IMG/VR virus record: IMGVR_UViG_3300026382_000018
Span: 1 to 58,829 of that record
Length of the DNA: 58,829 nt
Reading direction: 5' to 3' (one strand)
From: a virus
Shown here piece after piece: positions 50,953 to 58,485 of this stretch. The stretch's first letter is position 1. Every line of letters begins with the position of its first letter. The position numbers and the translations under genes are program-made. The notes under the pieces were generated by a model, which was not told where the DNA came from, made no database searches, and worked only from the letters and a program-made list of their open reading frames with translations.

Positions 50953-51372
50953 ATGACTGAAAGAGAATCTATCTTATCTCAACTTACTACAAGTTTTATA
51001 CAAAGATACTATCCTGAGTGGAAACAGAGAAGTGACGAAGTAGACTGGAAACTTCATACTACAAGACTTGTTACTTATTCTGAAGGTAGACTTACTATAG
51101 ATAAAATTAGTAAACTCATATATCAAGCATCAGCTAGAATACTTGAGGAGAAATCTGACTTTAATACTGAACTTGATAATCTCTGTAGTATATTTGACTT
51201 GAGAAGTAGTTGGGAACAACTTCTCAAAGTTGGAATAAGAACAGGTTGGGTAGGCTTGATAAAAAGACTTTACTATCAAATTCTAAACGACACTTCTATT
51301 CCCAATGAGAGACTATATTTCGTAGTAAGGTCAACTTATGTACCACTGACAAAATTTTTACCTGAGAGGTAA
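50953..51372 (+). CDS. Tail fibre assembly-like protein, downstream copy
   Basis: This protein reads MTERESILSQLTTSFIQRYYP and shares with the protein at 46615 the pattern YP-x-KQ-SD, KLIYQASARIL and SWEQLLKVGIRTGWVGLIKRLYYQI. It lacks the N-terminal Tfa-like segment of its paralogue. An ATG two codons upstream has poor spacing (2 nt from GAGGT), so 50953 is preferred. Confidence 0.55.
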   Translation: MTERESILSQLTTSFIQRYYPEWKQRSDEVDWKLHTTRLVTYSEGRLTIDKISKLIYQASARILEEKSDFNTELDNLCSIFDLRSSWEQLLKVGIRTGWVGLIKRLYYQILNDTSIPNERLYFVVRSTYVPLTKFLPER

Positions 51373-51375
51373 ACT

Positions 51376-51741
51376 ATGATACAAGTCTTTAATGCTGAAG
51401 GTAAGAAAATAGCTGAAGCTGAAACTAGCATCAAGGCTGAAGTAAGTAATGCTAGAAGAGATTGTATGATTTATGTAGACTACATTCAAGGAAGTGAGGA
51501 TAACATCGTAATTTCATTTGAGACTAAGGAAGCTACTACTAAGAGCACTTTTCCAATTCAAGTTGATAATGGAACAGCTATAGTTCCGTATAGACGGACC
51601 TTGACTCGAGGTAAGTATAGAATTTACTTACCTATGGCTGAGAATGAAGAAGCACTGGTAGTAAATATCACTATGCAAGGAGACACTTCTTCTCCAGGTA
51701 CAGTTAAGGTCTGGGTTATTCCTACTTATCATTCTTACTAG
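51376..51741 (+). CDS. Hypothetical tail-associated protein (121 aa)
   Basis: This is a small beta-rich protein beginning MIQVFNAEGKKIAEAETSI. It has no catalytic motif and no membrane segment, and ends WVIPTYHSY. It is the last gene before the membrane/lysis cassette. It may be an accessory fibre or collar protein. Confidence 0.48.
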   Translation: MIQVFNAEGKKIAEAETSIKAEVSNARRDCMIYVDYIQGSEDNIVISFETKEATTKSTFPIQVDNGTAIVPYRRTLTRGKYRIYLPMAENEEALVVNITMQGDTSSPGTVKVWVIPTYHSY

Positions 51742-51753
51742 TGAGGTGAGGGT

Positions 51754-51972
51754 ATGCTAAATTATGATAAACTTCTTCACTTCATAGCTGGATTTTGTAT
51801 AGCTCTTTTCACTTACCAGATAACTTACAGTCATAAGCTTGCTACTTATGTTACTCTTATCATAGCTATAGCTAAAGAAATCTACGATCATATATCTACT
51901 AACCATATATCTGATTTTAATGATATCATCGCAACCCTAGTAGGTGGACTAACATACTTACATCTTAGCTAG
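51754..51972 (+). CDS. Small membrane protein, holin-like candidate
   Basis: This 72-residue protein has two hydrophobic segments (LLHFIAGFCIALFTYQI and ATYVTLIIAIAKEIYDH), with a third near the C-terminus (IIATLVGGLTYLHL). The HFIAGF...KEIYDH...DFNDIIAT pattern is shared with small DUF2279/VanZ-like membrane proteins. As the first lysis-cassette gene it is a holin candidate; the exact role is open. Confidence 0.5.
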   Translation: MLNYDKLLHFIAGFCIALFTYQITYSHKLATYVTLIIAIAKEIYDHISTNHISDFNDIIATLVGGLTYLHLS

Positions 51973-51984
51973 AGAGGTTATCAA

Positions 51985-52398
51985 ATGAACTTGTATGAGT
52001 TTCTTGATAGGTTAATTACTTCATATCCGCTATACAAGTCAGTAACGTTAGTGTTTTTGATGGGAGCTGGTGGAGTAACTGGATTTGTTGTTACCAGAGG
52101 TGCATATACACTATTTATCAAGAAGGTACTATCTGAACCAAGTAAGAATACTCCATCAACTTCGACTGACGTTTTAAAAGAGATAGAAATCAAGCTCAAC
52201 TCAATTGAACTATTGCTCAAGACTCATAAGGAAGTTAACGATACTAAACTCAGTCAGTTACTAGACCTTATTAAGGAAGTCAAAGAAACCATTATGAAGT
52301 TCCGAGAGTACTTTGATACCTCAAATAAAGAGATCAGAAGTTCACTAAACAATATAGAAGATAGAATTCGCGAAATCTCTTGGAGAGGAGATGAATAA
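51985..52398 (+). CDS. Membrane-anchored coiled-coil protein (137 aa)
   Basis: One transmembrane helix near the N-terminus (SVTLVFLMGAGGVTGFVV, about 19-36) is followed by a long coiled coil (SIELLLKTHKEVNDTKLSQLL and later helices). Orientation of charges suggests N-in with the coil in the periplasm or cytoplasm. It could be a holin, antiholin or spanin-like component; the next gene starts at its last base. Confidence 0.48.
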   Translation: MNLYEFLDRLITSYPLYKSVTLVFLMGAGGVTGFVVTRGAYTLFIKKVLSEPSKNTPSTSTDVLKEIEIKLNSIELLLKTHKEVNDTKLSQLLDLIKEVKETIMKFREYFDTSNKEIRSSLNNIEDRIREISWRGDE

Positions 52399-53144
52399 TG
52401 AACTGCAAAGAGTGTGGACTGTGTAAAAAGATATCTGATATTGACATAGCTTTTACTATTCCTACTAGCTCAGATTTTTTAAAAGTTGACACTGATATTA
52501 GACTTGTATCCACAGTTAACAAAATATTATCTCAGATCACTAGAATGGTATCTCAGTCGCTACTTGATTTGAGACTCAGCAAATTTAAATTTTGTCATTG
52601 TACCTACTATATCATTAAGGTAAAGTCGTCTCTATGGACAAACTTCTTACTACAAGCACTTAACTTCTTTGAAGCTAAGATTTATTATGACTGTGAGAAT
52701 TTAAGTAAGTTACTTATCAAGTTATCAGATGACATTGAGCGTACATATATATCAAAAATAAAGGATTTAAATACCGAAATAGCTCATAAGTTTCTAGAAG
52801 TTCATAAGAAACCTCATACTATTTTCAGAAAGAGACTTGAAGGTATTGATAGTAATGAAGTTTTGTCGTCAGTTCAAATTCTAGGTGACTATATTCAAGC
52901 TATCATAGCTATGTCAGTCTGCACATCAGCTTCAATTGACTTAAAGCTAAAGGGAGAAAACTACCTTTTTATACTTCCAGAGGTATTCTTGCTTAATGAC
53001 AGCTTTAGCTATATTGAAACTATAGTCAAAGCGTTAGATTTTGATAAGTTTAGAATTTACTATATCAACCCTGCACCTCGTAGTAAATTACTCACAAAAT
53101 ACTACTTAGAGAAAGCTAATCTACTTGATAAGGTGATACTATGA
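52398..53144 (+). CDS. Hypothetical protein (248 aa) in the lysis region
   Basis: I do not recognise this protein. It begins MNCKECGLCKKISDID, a cysteine-rich start with CxxC-like spacing, and then continues with long helices. The C-terminal strand-helix pattern (NYLFILPEVFLLNDSFSYIETIV, FRIYYINPAPRSKLL) resembles a glycosyltransferase- or Rossmann-like edge. It is co-translated with the membrane protein before and the i-spanin-like gene after it. Confidence 0.48.
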   Translation: MNCKECGLCKKISDIDIAFTIPTSSDFLKVDTDIRLVSTVNKILSQITRMVSQSLLDLRLSKFKFCHCTYYIIKVKSSLWTNFLLQALNFFEAKIYYDCENLSKLLIKLSDDIERTYISKIKDLNTEIAHKFLEVHKKPHTIFRKRLEGIDSNEVLSSVQILGDYIQAIIAMSVCTSASIDLKLKGENYLFILPEVFLLNDSFSYIETIVKALDFDKFRIYYINPAPRSKLLTKYYLEKANLLDKVIL

Positions 53145-53563
53145 GAGTCTTGATATCACTGCTTACTAGTCGCATCTCAATTTCACTTGTAGCTGTAGCT
53201 ATAGTATATGTCCAGTTAACTTACTTTAAACTTAAGTTAGAATACTATACCCAGAAGATACATAATCTAAAGTCTCAAGTTAGCTATCTCAAATCTGAGA
53301 ATCAAGATTTGAAAAGTAGACTAGAATATATCAAGTCAAAGTTATCTGCTTGTGAGATATCTAAAGAGAATTTAGAAAATACCATAGATAAACTTGTTAA
53401 GGAAAAGGATTTACTCATTTCTAGAATAGTTAAACTTCACCAATCAAATCTTAAGCTCAAAAGGTATAGGAAAGTAAACATCACCAATACTACAATAAAG
53501 GTTGAGGTAAATCCTGACGATGAGGTTACTAAAGTATTTAATCTACTTTCTTCTGGTAAGTGA
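53141..53563 (+). CDS. Inner-membrane spanin-like protein (i-spanin)
   Basis: The N-terminal transmembrane segment (ISISLVAVAIVYVQLTYF, about 12-29) is followed by a periplasmic coiled coil, the plan of Rz-like i-spanins. The end of the gene overlaps the next, lipoprotein gene by 44 bp in a different frame, which is the classic Rz/Rz1 overlap. Together they fuse inner and outer membranes at lysis. Confidence 0.65.
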   Translation: MRVLISLLTSRISISLVAVAIVYVQLTYFKLKLEYYTQKIHNLKSQVSYLKSENQDLKSRLEYIKSKLSACEISKENLENTIDKLVKEKDLLISRIVKLHQSNLKLKRYRKVNITNTTIKVEVNPDDEVTKVFNLLSSGK

Positions 53564-53831
53564 GTTTCTCTTTATGTTAGGTTGTCATAACGAACCTAAG
53601 GTCATAACGAAAGTAGTATACCGAGATAGAGTAATCTATAAGCAATCTTGTCCTAATCTCTCCTTTCCGGAGTTTCCTAAACTTAACATATATAAAGTTG
53701 AATATAATAGTTCAATCTATTACTGCTTTGATGTGACTTCAATTAAGTTATTAACCAAGTACTTACTTCAGATAAAAGACCTAGAAAAGACTTACAAGAC
53801 TCTAACTGGAGAGAAGAATGAAACGAAATAG
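53520..53831 (+). CDS. Outer-membrane lipoprotein spanin-like protein (o-spanin)
   Basis: This 103-residue protein starts with a lipoprotein signal (MRLLKYLIYFLLVSEFLFML) ending in a lipobox-like MLG-C22. The mature part is short and Pro/Tyr-rich (KVVYRDRVIYKQSC), typical of Rz1-like o-spanins. It is embedded in the end of the i-spanin gene. Its presence implies that the host has an outer membrane. Confidence 0.65.
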   Translation: MRLLKYLIYFLLVSEFLFMLGCHNEPKVITKVVYRDRVIYKQSCPNLSFPEFPKLNIYKVEYNSSIYYCFDVTSIKLLTKYLLQIKDLEKTYKTLTGEKNETK

Positions 53832-54123
53832 TTATTTTATCACCAAAGAAGACTACGACGCGATGTTTGAAAAGATGCACTCTTTAGAAGAAAGATTAGT
53901 TCATCTTGAAGAGCGTATTCATTACTTAGAACATAAGCTAAATAAAGAGTGTGCTACTCATAATGAGATTCTTGTTAGAAAGATAAGAGATATAAACGAT
54001 AAGCTAGCAAGACTTCAAAGTGATATTTTAAAACTGAGGCAAGATATGTCAAGTAAGTACTTGAATTTTATTGTAATCTCAGCACTACTGGGAATAGTCT
54101 TACTATACTTAATTCTGAAATAG
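53818..54123 (+). CDS. Tail-anchored coiled-coil membrane protein (101 aa)
   Basis: A highly charged coiled coil (SLEERLVHLEERIHYLEHKL and RDINDKLARLQSDILKL) is followed by one C-terminal transmembrane helix (FIVISALLGIVLLYLILK). There is no cleavable signal. Single C-terminal anchors on small lysis-cassette proteins occur in some holins and antiholins, so the role may be in timing. It overlaps the o-spanin gene by 14 bp. Confidence 0.5.
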   Translation: MKRNSYFITKEDYDAMFEKMHSLEERLVHLEERIHYLEHKLNKECATHNEILVRKIRDINDKLARLQSDILKLRQDMSSKYLNFIVISALLGIVLLYLILK

Positions 54124-54132
54124 GAGGAGGTT

Positions 54133-54384
54133 ATGATACTTAGCAAAGACGACTTAGAACTCATTCTCATTTCAAAGTCTCTTGGACTTGTAGGTATTAT
54201 ATTTGTTGCTATCATAGTAGTTTTCTTTGTAAGGTTAGCTTTAGGAGTAGTATTTAAGGACGAGTTTGAGTTTATTCATAGTGAAATTAAGAAAGGAAAC
54301 ACAGCTGTGGCTATCTATGCAGGGGTGATAATAGGATGCATAGCGTTAGGACTTATCTACGCAATATCAAACTTTCTGCTTTAA
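54133..54384 (+). CDS. Small membrane protein with DUF350-like features
   Basis: Two transmembrane helices (SLGLVGIIFVAIIVVFFVRLA and TAVAIYAGVIIGCIALGLIYA) flank the loop EFEFIHSEIKKGN. The string EIxKGNTAVAI is typical of DUF350 membrane proteins. In a lysis cassette it is a good holin candidate. The last 49 bp overlap the lysozyme-like gene. Confidence 0.55.
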   Translation: MILSKDDLELILISKSLGLVGIIFVAIIVVFFVRLALGVVFKDEFEFIHSEIKKGNTAVAIYAGVIIGCIALGLIYAISNFLL

Positions 54385-54860
54385 TCTTACTTTCAGTAGC
54401 GTTTGGAATAACTAAGAAATATGATAAGTATTTCATAGTTTACTCTCACATCTACTTTCCTTATCTTGACTGGAGATGGTTCAAAGCTCAAGCTATAGCT
54501 GAAAGCTCACTTAATCCTAAAGCTAAGTCAAAAGTAGGAGCTATTGGACTTATGCAAATAATGTCGTCTACGGCTAGGTGGTTAGGAGTAGATCCAAATA
54601 AACTCTACATACCTTGCACAGCCATAGCTACTGGAATAAGGTATGATAAGTGGTTAGAAAGATTCTGGAGACGGAAATCCAGTATTGAGTATCTCAGCTT
54701 ACTTGACTTCATCTTTGCAAGCTACAATGCAGGTCCAGGCAGAGTGTACAAATCATATAGAAAGACTAAATCTAAGTATATTTATGACCTTAGTCTACCT
54801 AGAGAGACTATAAATTACGTTACCAAAATCAAGTATTACTACTATCTGAAACTGAGGTAA
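54336..54860 (+). CDS. Lytic transglycosylase (SLT-type endolysin)
   Basis: Catalytic Glu56 sits in IAESSLNPKAKSKVGAIGLMQI, the signature of SLT/goose-type transglycosylases, followed by FASYNAGPGRV. The N-terminus has a hydrophobic segment (LSALILLSVAFGI) that could act as a signal or signal-arrest anchor. The protein would cleave the glycan strands of peptidoglycan. It starts inside the preceding holin-like gene, behind an AGGGGT-like site. Confidence 0.82.
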   Translation: MHSVRTYLRNIKLSALILLSVAFGITKKYDKYFIVYSHIYFPYLDWRWFKAQAIAESSLNPKAKSKVGAIGLMQIMSSTARWLGVDPNKLYIPCTAIATGIRYDKWLERFWRRKSSIEYLSLLDFIFASYNAGPGRVYKSYRKTKSKYIYDLSLPRETINYVTKIKYYYYLKLR

Positions 54861-54866
54861 CTTGTT

Positions 54867-55430
54867 ATGCTTCCAGTTATAAAAGATGCTTACAATAAAG
54901 CCAGAAGTGAGAAAAGATATGAAGTGAGAGTGGTCTTTTTTGAAGGTATCTCCATCGTATCTAAACTGATAAAGTGGTTTACTAGATCAAGATTTTCTCA
55001 CGTTGGATTTGATTTAGGAGATGGAGTTCATTTAGTTGAAGCTTGGGAAGATACTAGAAATAAACTGCTAGGTATCTTTGGGGCTAAATGGCAACTTACC
55101 ACTTACAAGTATCATACTCCAGAAACTCCCTACATAATACTAACTAAGAAAGTTGATATTTCAGTTTTATCTCATTATTATTACATTCTAGATTTTATAG
55201 CTCAAGCTAAAATACCGTATGACTGGAAGGAGATATTAGGATTTATCTTTAAGTGGAGGGAAAAAGAATCAGATGGAAAGTTTATCTGCTCCACTGGAAC
55301 TTGTTTTATCCTGCAGTGGTTAAGTATACTACCTAAAGAGTTACCTTATTGGAGAATGAGTCCACAAGATGTATTTGAAGTGTGCATAGCTAACGGATTT
55401 GAGATAGCTAAGACTGGAGTGGTGAAATGA
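54867..55430 (+). CDS. Putative permuted NlpC/P60-type peptidase
   Basis: The pattern RFSHVGFDLGDGVHLVEAW (H45) followed later by DGKFICSTGTCFILQWL (C141) fits circularly permuted papain-like (YiiX/YaeF) peptidases or amidases. A second lysis enzyme that cuts peptide stems would complement the transglycosylase. It lies directly behind it. A structural, non-lytic role in the tail tip is an alternative. Confidence 0.6.
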   Translation: MLPVIKDAYNKARSEKRYEVRVVFFEGISIVSKLIKWFTRSRFSHVGFDLGDGVHLVEAWEDTRNKLLGIFGAKWQLTTYKYHTPETPYIILTKKVDISVLSHYYYILDFIAQAKIPYDWKEILGFIFKWREKESDGKFICSTGTCFILQWLSILPKELPYWRMSPQDVFEVCIANGFEIAKTGVVK

Positions 55431-55981
55431 CTAGAAGTGAGTTTGAGAAGTGGTTAGATGAGGCTAAAAGTTATTGGAGTGAGAATGGAGGAAGTTATAA
55501 AAGTGAGATATTAGGTTATCTAAATGACTTAAAGTCTTATATAGACTCACTAATAAAGACTATACCTCAAGTAAAACTTAAGAGACTACTTATCACTGTA
55601 AAGTCATATCTTACAATGAAGAATGTCAGAGTTGAAGGTTACTCAAATCTAGTTGAAGATGTACCTATAGAACCTAGTGAGATAGTTCCTACATATGCTA
55701 ACTTTACTTTACCTGACTATAAAACTCTATTTATAGTAAGCTCAACTTTAGATACTACTAACTATGATAAGCTAAAGTCAGATTTGAGTAAGATATACTC
55801 AAGTATACCTAACGAAGTAGATAACTTTATAGAAAGATTAGCTAACGCTAGTATTGACTTACAAGTAGTGTTAGCTTTAGGTGGAGTTAAAACTACAACT
55901 CAAAATTGCTCTGATTGTGATTCTGTTATGCTACATGTAGTAGGTTATCTTCAGTCAGAATTTAACTTGAGGTTACCATAA
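55427..55981 (+). CDS. Hypothetical protein (184 aa)
   Basis: This is a helical protein beginning MTRSEFEKWLDEAKSYWSENG with a Ser/Thr-rich middle and a late CSDCD motif. Its start overlaps the upstream gene by 4 bp and its stop overlaps the next start, so it belongs to the lysis/tip cluster. It might load or bind the PAAR tip encoded next. No known domain is recognised. Confidence 0.45.
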   Translation: MTRSEFEKWLDEAKSYWSENGGSYKSEILGYLNDLKSYIDSLIKTIPQVKLKRLLITVKSYLTMKNVRVEGYSNLVEDVPIEPSEIVPTYANFTLPDYKTLFIVSSTLDTTNYDKLKSDLSKIYSSIPNEVDNFIERLANASIDLQVVLALGGVKTTTQNCSDCDSVMLHVVGYLQSEFNLRLP

Positions 55982-56280
55982 TGCCAGGTCATGCTAGATT
56001 TGGGGATATAGCTGTTGGAGTTTGCATATGTCATCCAATTCCCATACCTACAATAGCAATTCTAGTTACATTCTCAGGAGACGTTATCACTAATAGTAGA
56101 GGTACAGTCAGGTGTGCTGATATAGGAATTACTCCTTGTGGACATATAGGCGTAGTGGTGACTTGCTCTGGAGATGTTATCACTAACGAAAGAGGAACTG
56201 CTAGATGTGGTGATGCTCTAGTAGGATGCTTCAATGGAGTAATAGCAACTTGTTCTGGAGATACTTATAGCAATGGTTGA
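55981..56280 (+). CDS. PAAR-domain tail spike tip protein
   Basis: The 99-residue protein has the PAAR fold pattern: a glycine-rich start (MPGHARFGDIAVGV), His/Cys residues that bind metal (CICHPIP), and two repeats of GDVITN with short strands (VTFSGDVITNSRG and VTCSGDVITNERG). It would cap the baseplate spike and pierce the outer membrane. It is unusual that this gene sits about 15 kb from the spike gene and next to lysis genes. Confidence 0.82.
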   Translation: MPGHARFGDIAVGVCICHPIPIPTIAILVTFSGDVITNSRGTVRCADIGITPCGHIGVVVTCSGDVITNERGTARCGDALVGCFNGVIATCSGDTYSNG

Positions 56281-56292
56281 GGTAAAGTTAAA

Positions 56293-56760
56293 ATGAAAAT
56301 TACTTGTGGATTAGTATTAGGAAAATATCCTTACATAGCTAGACTCATTCCAGATAATCCTGATTTGAAATTAGCTAATGCTTTTGCGTTTTATGTAAGA
56401 ATTGAAAAGTCAAACTTACTGCCTCATATCGTAGCTCATGAACTCACTCACGTTATCCAGTTCTGGAGAAATCCGTTCAAGTGGATTTGGTGGCAAATTA
56501 CTGAGGATCAGTATTATCAGATTGAAATGGAATCTGAAGCGTATGCAGTTCAGGCTATAGTTAGAGGTTATGATGATAACGTAGTAAGAGCTTATGCTGA
56601 AACGATTTGTAAGAGTCCTTGTTATAAAGTGGATGATAACCTGGTGGGTTTTGTTGAAAGAAAAATCTGGGAGTGGATTAGTTGGTGGGAAAGTAGAAGA
56701 AGTGATTTAGAGAAAATAATTAAGGAGACTAATAAGGTGATAAAGAGATTGAAAGAGTGA
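56293..56760 (+). CDS. Putative zinc metallopeptidase with HExxH motif
   Basis: The zinc-binding motif H49-E50-L-T-H53 lies in IVAHELTHVIQFW, and a likely third ligand is in IEMESEAYAVQAI (E80/E82). The protein is 155 residues, Trp-rich (WIWWQ, WEWISWW) and basic at the C-terminus. It lies directly behind the PAAR tip gene and is the last gene of the rightward operon. It could process a phage or host protein; no substrate can be read from the sequence. Confidence 0.55.
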   Translation: MKITCGLVLGKYPYIARLIPDNPDLKLANAFAFYVRIEKSNLLPHIVAHELTHVIQFWRNPFKWIWWQITEDQYYQIEMESEAYAVQAIVRGYDDNVVRAYAETICKSPCYKVDDNLVGFVERKIWEWISWWESRRSDLEKIIKETNKVIKRLKE

Positions 56761-56784
56761 GAGGAGGGTGTCCTCTCACTCTTT
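56752..56784. terminator. Bidirectional terminator between convergent operons
   Basis: A perfect 14-bp stem (AAAGAGTGAGAGGA / TCCTCTCACTCTTT) with a 5-nt loop lies between the rightward and leftward genes. It is followed by an A/T-rich tract on each side, so it can stop transcription from both directions. Confidence 0.85.
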
Positions 56785-57241
56785 ACTCTAGATTTAGTTC
56801 ATCCTTTAGATACTCTTTAACTATTTTTGGTATTTCCTCTTCGAGGAGTTTTCTTAACTCTTCGTTGCTCAAATTAAATCTTTCTTTGAACTCAAGCAAC
56901 TTTTCTTTGAATTCTTCAGGTTCTAGATCATAAAGTTCTCTGCATATGCATTTTAATCTATACTCCTTATTCTTCCTATAGTTTTCTAAATCTTTCCATT
57001 CTTGCTCCGTTAGTTCTTTTATAGCTACTGGATTTTCTTGTATCATTTCTAATACAAATTCTCTTGATACTTCAAATTTATCAATAGGGTCATGGCTTAC
57101 GCATTGACAACTCCCAAGACCTAGCAACTCACTTGAGTAGCAGTTAACTTTTTCACAGTACCATTTACCATTTTCTAGGTAGAGTTGCTCAGGTATTATC
57201 TCTCCATACTGATTTTCTATTTCGTCAAATATAAGAGGCAT
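56783..57241 (-). CDS. Hypothetical protein (152 aa), tandem duplicate copy 1
   Basis: The protein is homologous to the neighbour at 57280-57738; about the first 100 residues are strongly alike. Both begin MPLI...ENQY and share NCYSS, GLGSC-x-CVSHDPI, and ELTE-x-EWKDLE. The CxC and neighbouring cysteines suggest a metal site. The C-terminal half is helical and acidic (EPEEFKEKLLEFKERF). The function is unknown. Confidence 0.6.
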   Translation of the reverse strand: MPLIFDEIENQYGEIIPEQLYLENGKWYCEKVNCYSSELLGLGSCQCVSHDPIDKFEVSREFVLEMIQENPVAIKELTEQEWKDLENYRKNKEYRLKCICRELYDLEPEEFKEKLLEFKERFNLSNEELRKLLEEEIPKIVKEYLKDELNLE

Positions 57242-57279
57242 TTCACTCCTCCTAACGGTGGTTTATAATAGAATTAGGC

Positions 57280-57738
57280 TTAGTACAAGTTTAATTCCTT
57301 CTCGATATACTTTCTTGCAAACTCAGGTACTTTCTTTAGCATTTTCTTTATATCCTCATCACTAAAGCATAATCTATCTCTTAGCATCACAATATAGCTT
57401 TTAAACTCCTCAGGCTCCATATTCAACTTCTCCAGAAATTTACACCTTAGCTCATATTCCTTGTTCTTTTTGTATTCTTCTAAGTCCTTCCACTCTACCT
57501 CCGTTAGCTCCTGCACAGCTGTAGGATTTTCCTTTATAGCTTCTAGTACCGCCTCTCTTGATACTTTTACTGTTCTAATAGGGTCATGTGATACGCATCT
57601 ACACGAACCTAACCCTAACTCTGAGCTGGAATAACAGTTTATATACTCGTAGTACCAAGAGTCTCCTTCGAGATAGTATTGTTGGCTTACTATCTCTTCT
57701 TCATACTGATTTTCTATTCTTCCGAGAATTAATGGCAT
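57280..57738 (-). CDS. Hypothetical protein (152 aa), tandem duplicate copy 2
   Basis: This is the paralogue of the gene at 56783-57241, with equal length and the same cysteine pattern (INCYSSSELGLGSCRCVSHDPI). The copies diverge mainly in their C-terminal helices. Tandem duplication in a small leftward operon near the end of the window suggests adaptive early genes. Confidence 0.6.
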   Translation of the reverse strand: MPLILGRIENQYEEEIVSQQYYLEGDSWYYEYINCYSSSELGLGSCRCVSHDPIRTVKVSREAVLEAIKENPTAVQELTEVEWKDLEEYKKNKEYELRCKFLEKLNMEPEEFKSYIVMLRDRLCFSDEDIKKMLKKVPEFARKYIEKELNLY

Positions 57739-57751
57739 TTTGCACCTCCCT

Positions 57752-58069
57752 TTATAGAGTTTCTATTTCAGCTTCTTCTCCATCTTCAACGTGAATATGA
57801 ACTCTAAAAGCTGAAAATTCTAATCCTTCTTTCTCGAGCTCATCAAGATAGTCAATGATTAGATAATTAGCATTCTTGAAGTACCATTCTATCTCGAACG
57901 GTACTCCGTACTTTTCCTTTAGCTTTCTTTCTAGAAATCTACAAGCCTTACTCTCGTGCATACCTAAATCATTTATCAGGAAGTTCACTCCAAATTCTAT
58001 ATCGTCTCTCACTTGTTTTACTTTTTCTTCGTCCTTAAGAAACTCCTTTAATTCTTTAGATAATTTCAT
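57752..58069 (-). CDS. Hypothetical protein (105 aa)
   Basis: This unknown protein begins MKLSKELKEFLKDEEKVKQV and has a helical N-terminal half and a beta hairpin near the end (SAFRVHIHVEDGEEAE). The ATG at 58067-58069 follows GGAGGTATAAT; an upstream in-frame ATG at 58094-58096 has no site. It is the second gene in the operon that begins at the promoter near 58300. Confidence 0.55.
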   Translation of the reverse strand: MKLSKELKEFLKDEEKVKQVRDDIEFGVNFLINDLGMHESKACRFLERKLKEKYGVPFEIEWYFKNANYLIIDYLDELEKEGLEFSAFRVHIHVEDGEEAEIETL

Positions 58070-58082
58070 ATTATACCTCCTT

Positions 58083-58259
58083 TTATAAAACTTCAACTGT
58101 AGTAGTTTTGTACTTTTTTCCTGTTTTCCAAGGATGAATTAGTATTTCTTTGTACTCCTTTTGCAATTCAATTAAATAGTCTACAAATTCTTCAACATCA
58201 TTAAATACACAAGAATATTTTTTGAACCCTGGAACTTTGAACCAAACTTTTAGTTTCAT
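58083..58259 (-). CDS. Hypothetical protein (58 aa), first gene of the right-end operon
   Basis: The chosen start at 58257-58259 (MKLKVWFKVPGFKKYSCVF) follows GAGGAGG. A longer frame reaching 58385 would run backwards through the promoter and palindrome, so it is rejected. The protein is a small beta-rich unit with a basic end (HPWKTGKKYKTTTVEVL). The function is unknown. Confidence 0.52.
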   Translation of the reverse strand: MKLKVWFKVPGFKKYSCVFNDVEEFVDYLIELQKEYKEILIHPWKTGKKYKTTTVEVL

Positions 58260-58300
58260 CTTACTTCTTCCTCCTCTAAATTTCATTTCATCTATTGATA

Positions 58301-58344
58301 AATATAAACTATTTTCCGAAAAAATCAAGTGATTTTCGGAAAAA
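58301..58344 (-). promoter_or_regulatory. Promoter with overlapping inverted repeat
   Basis: On the minus strand a TTGATT -35 box (58323-58328) and a TATATT -10 box (58301-58306) are 16 bp apart. Around them TTTTCCGAAAAAATCA and TGATTTTCGGAAAA (58312-58344) form an imperfect inverted repeat. The sequence GGAAAATA.GTTATATT resembles the promoter at 976-1004, so both probably serve the same gene class. A repressor or activator could bind the palindrome. Confidence 0.6.
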
Positions 58345-58447
58345 TTAATGTAATTTTGGGAAAAGAAACAGAATTTTGCAAACATTACAATTTGGTTTTT
58401 GACTTAGAATTTTGACATAGTTGGGAAGTTTGCAAAAGAGAAGTGAA

Positions 58448-58478
58448 AAGGAGACGAGAACAAAAACCTCGTCTCCTT
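58448..58478 (-). terminator. Terminator downstream of the right-end membrane gene
   Basis: An 11-bp stem (AAGGAGACGAG / CTCGTCTCCTT) with a 9-nt loop lies right after the gene at 58486. On the minus strand it is followed by a T-rich stretch (TTTTCACTTCTCTTTT). It separates that gene from the promoter of the next leftward operon. Confidence 0.75.
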
Positions 58479-58485
58479 AGAGCAT

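Noticed and set aside
58083-58385. 100-residue version of the right-end gene
   Set aside because: The N-terminal extension translates the promoter and inverted repeat; the internal ATG at 58259 has a GAGGAGG site.
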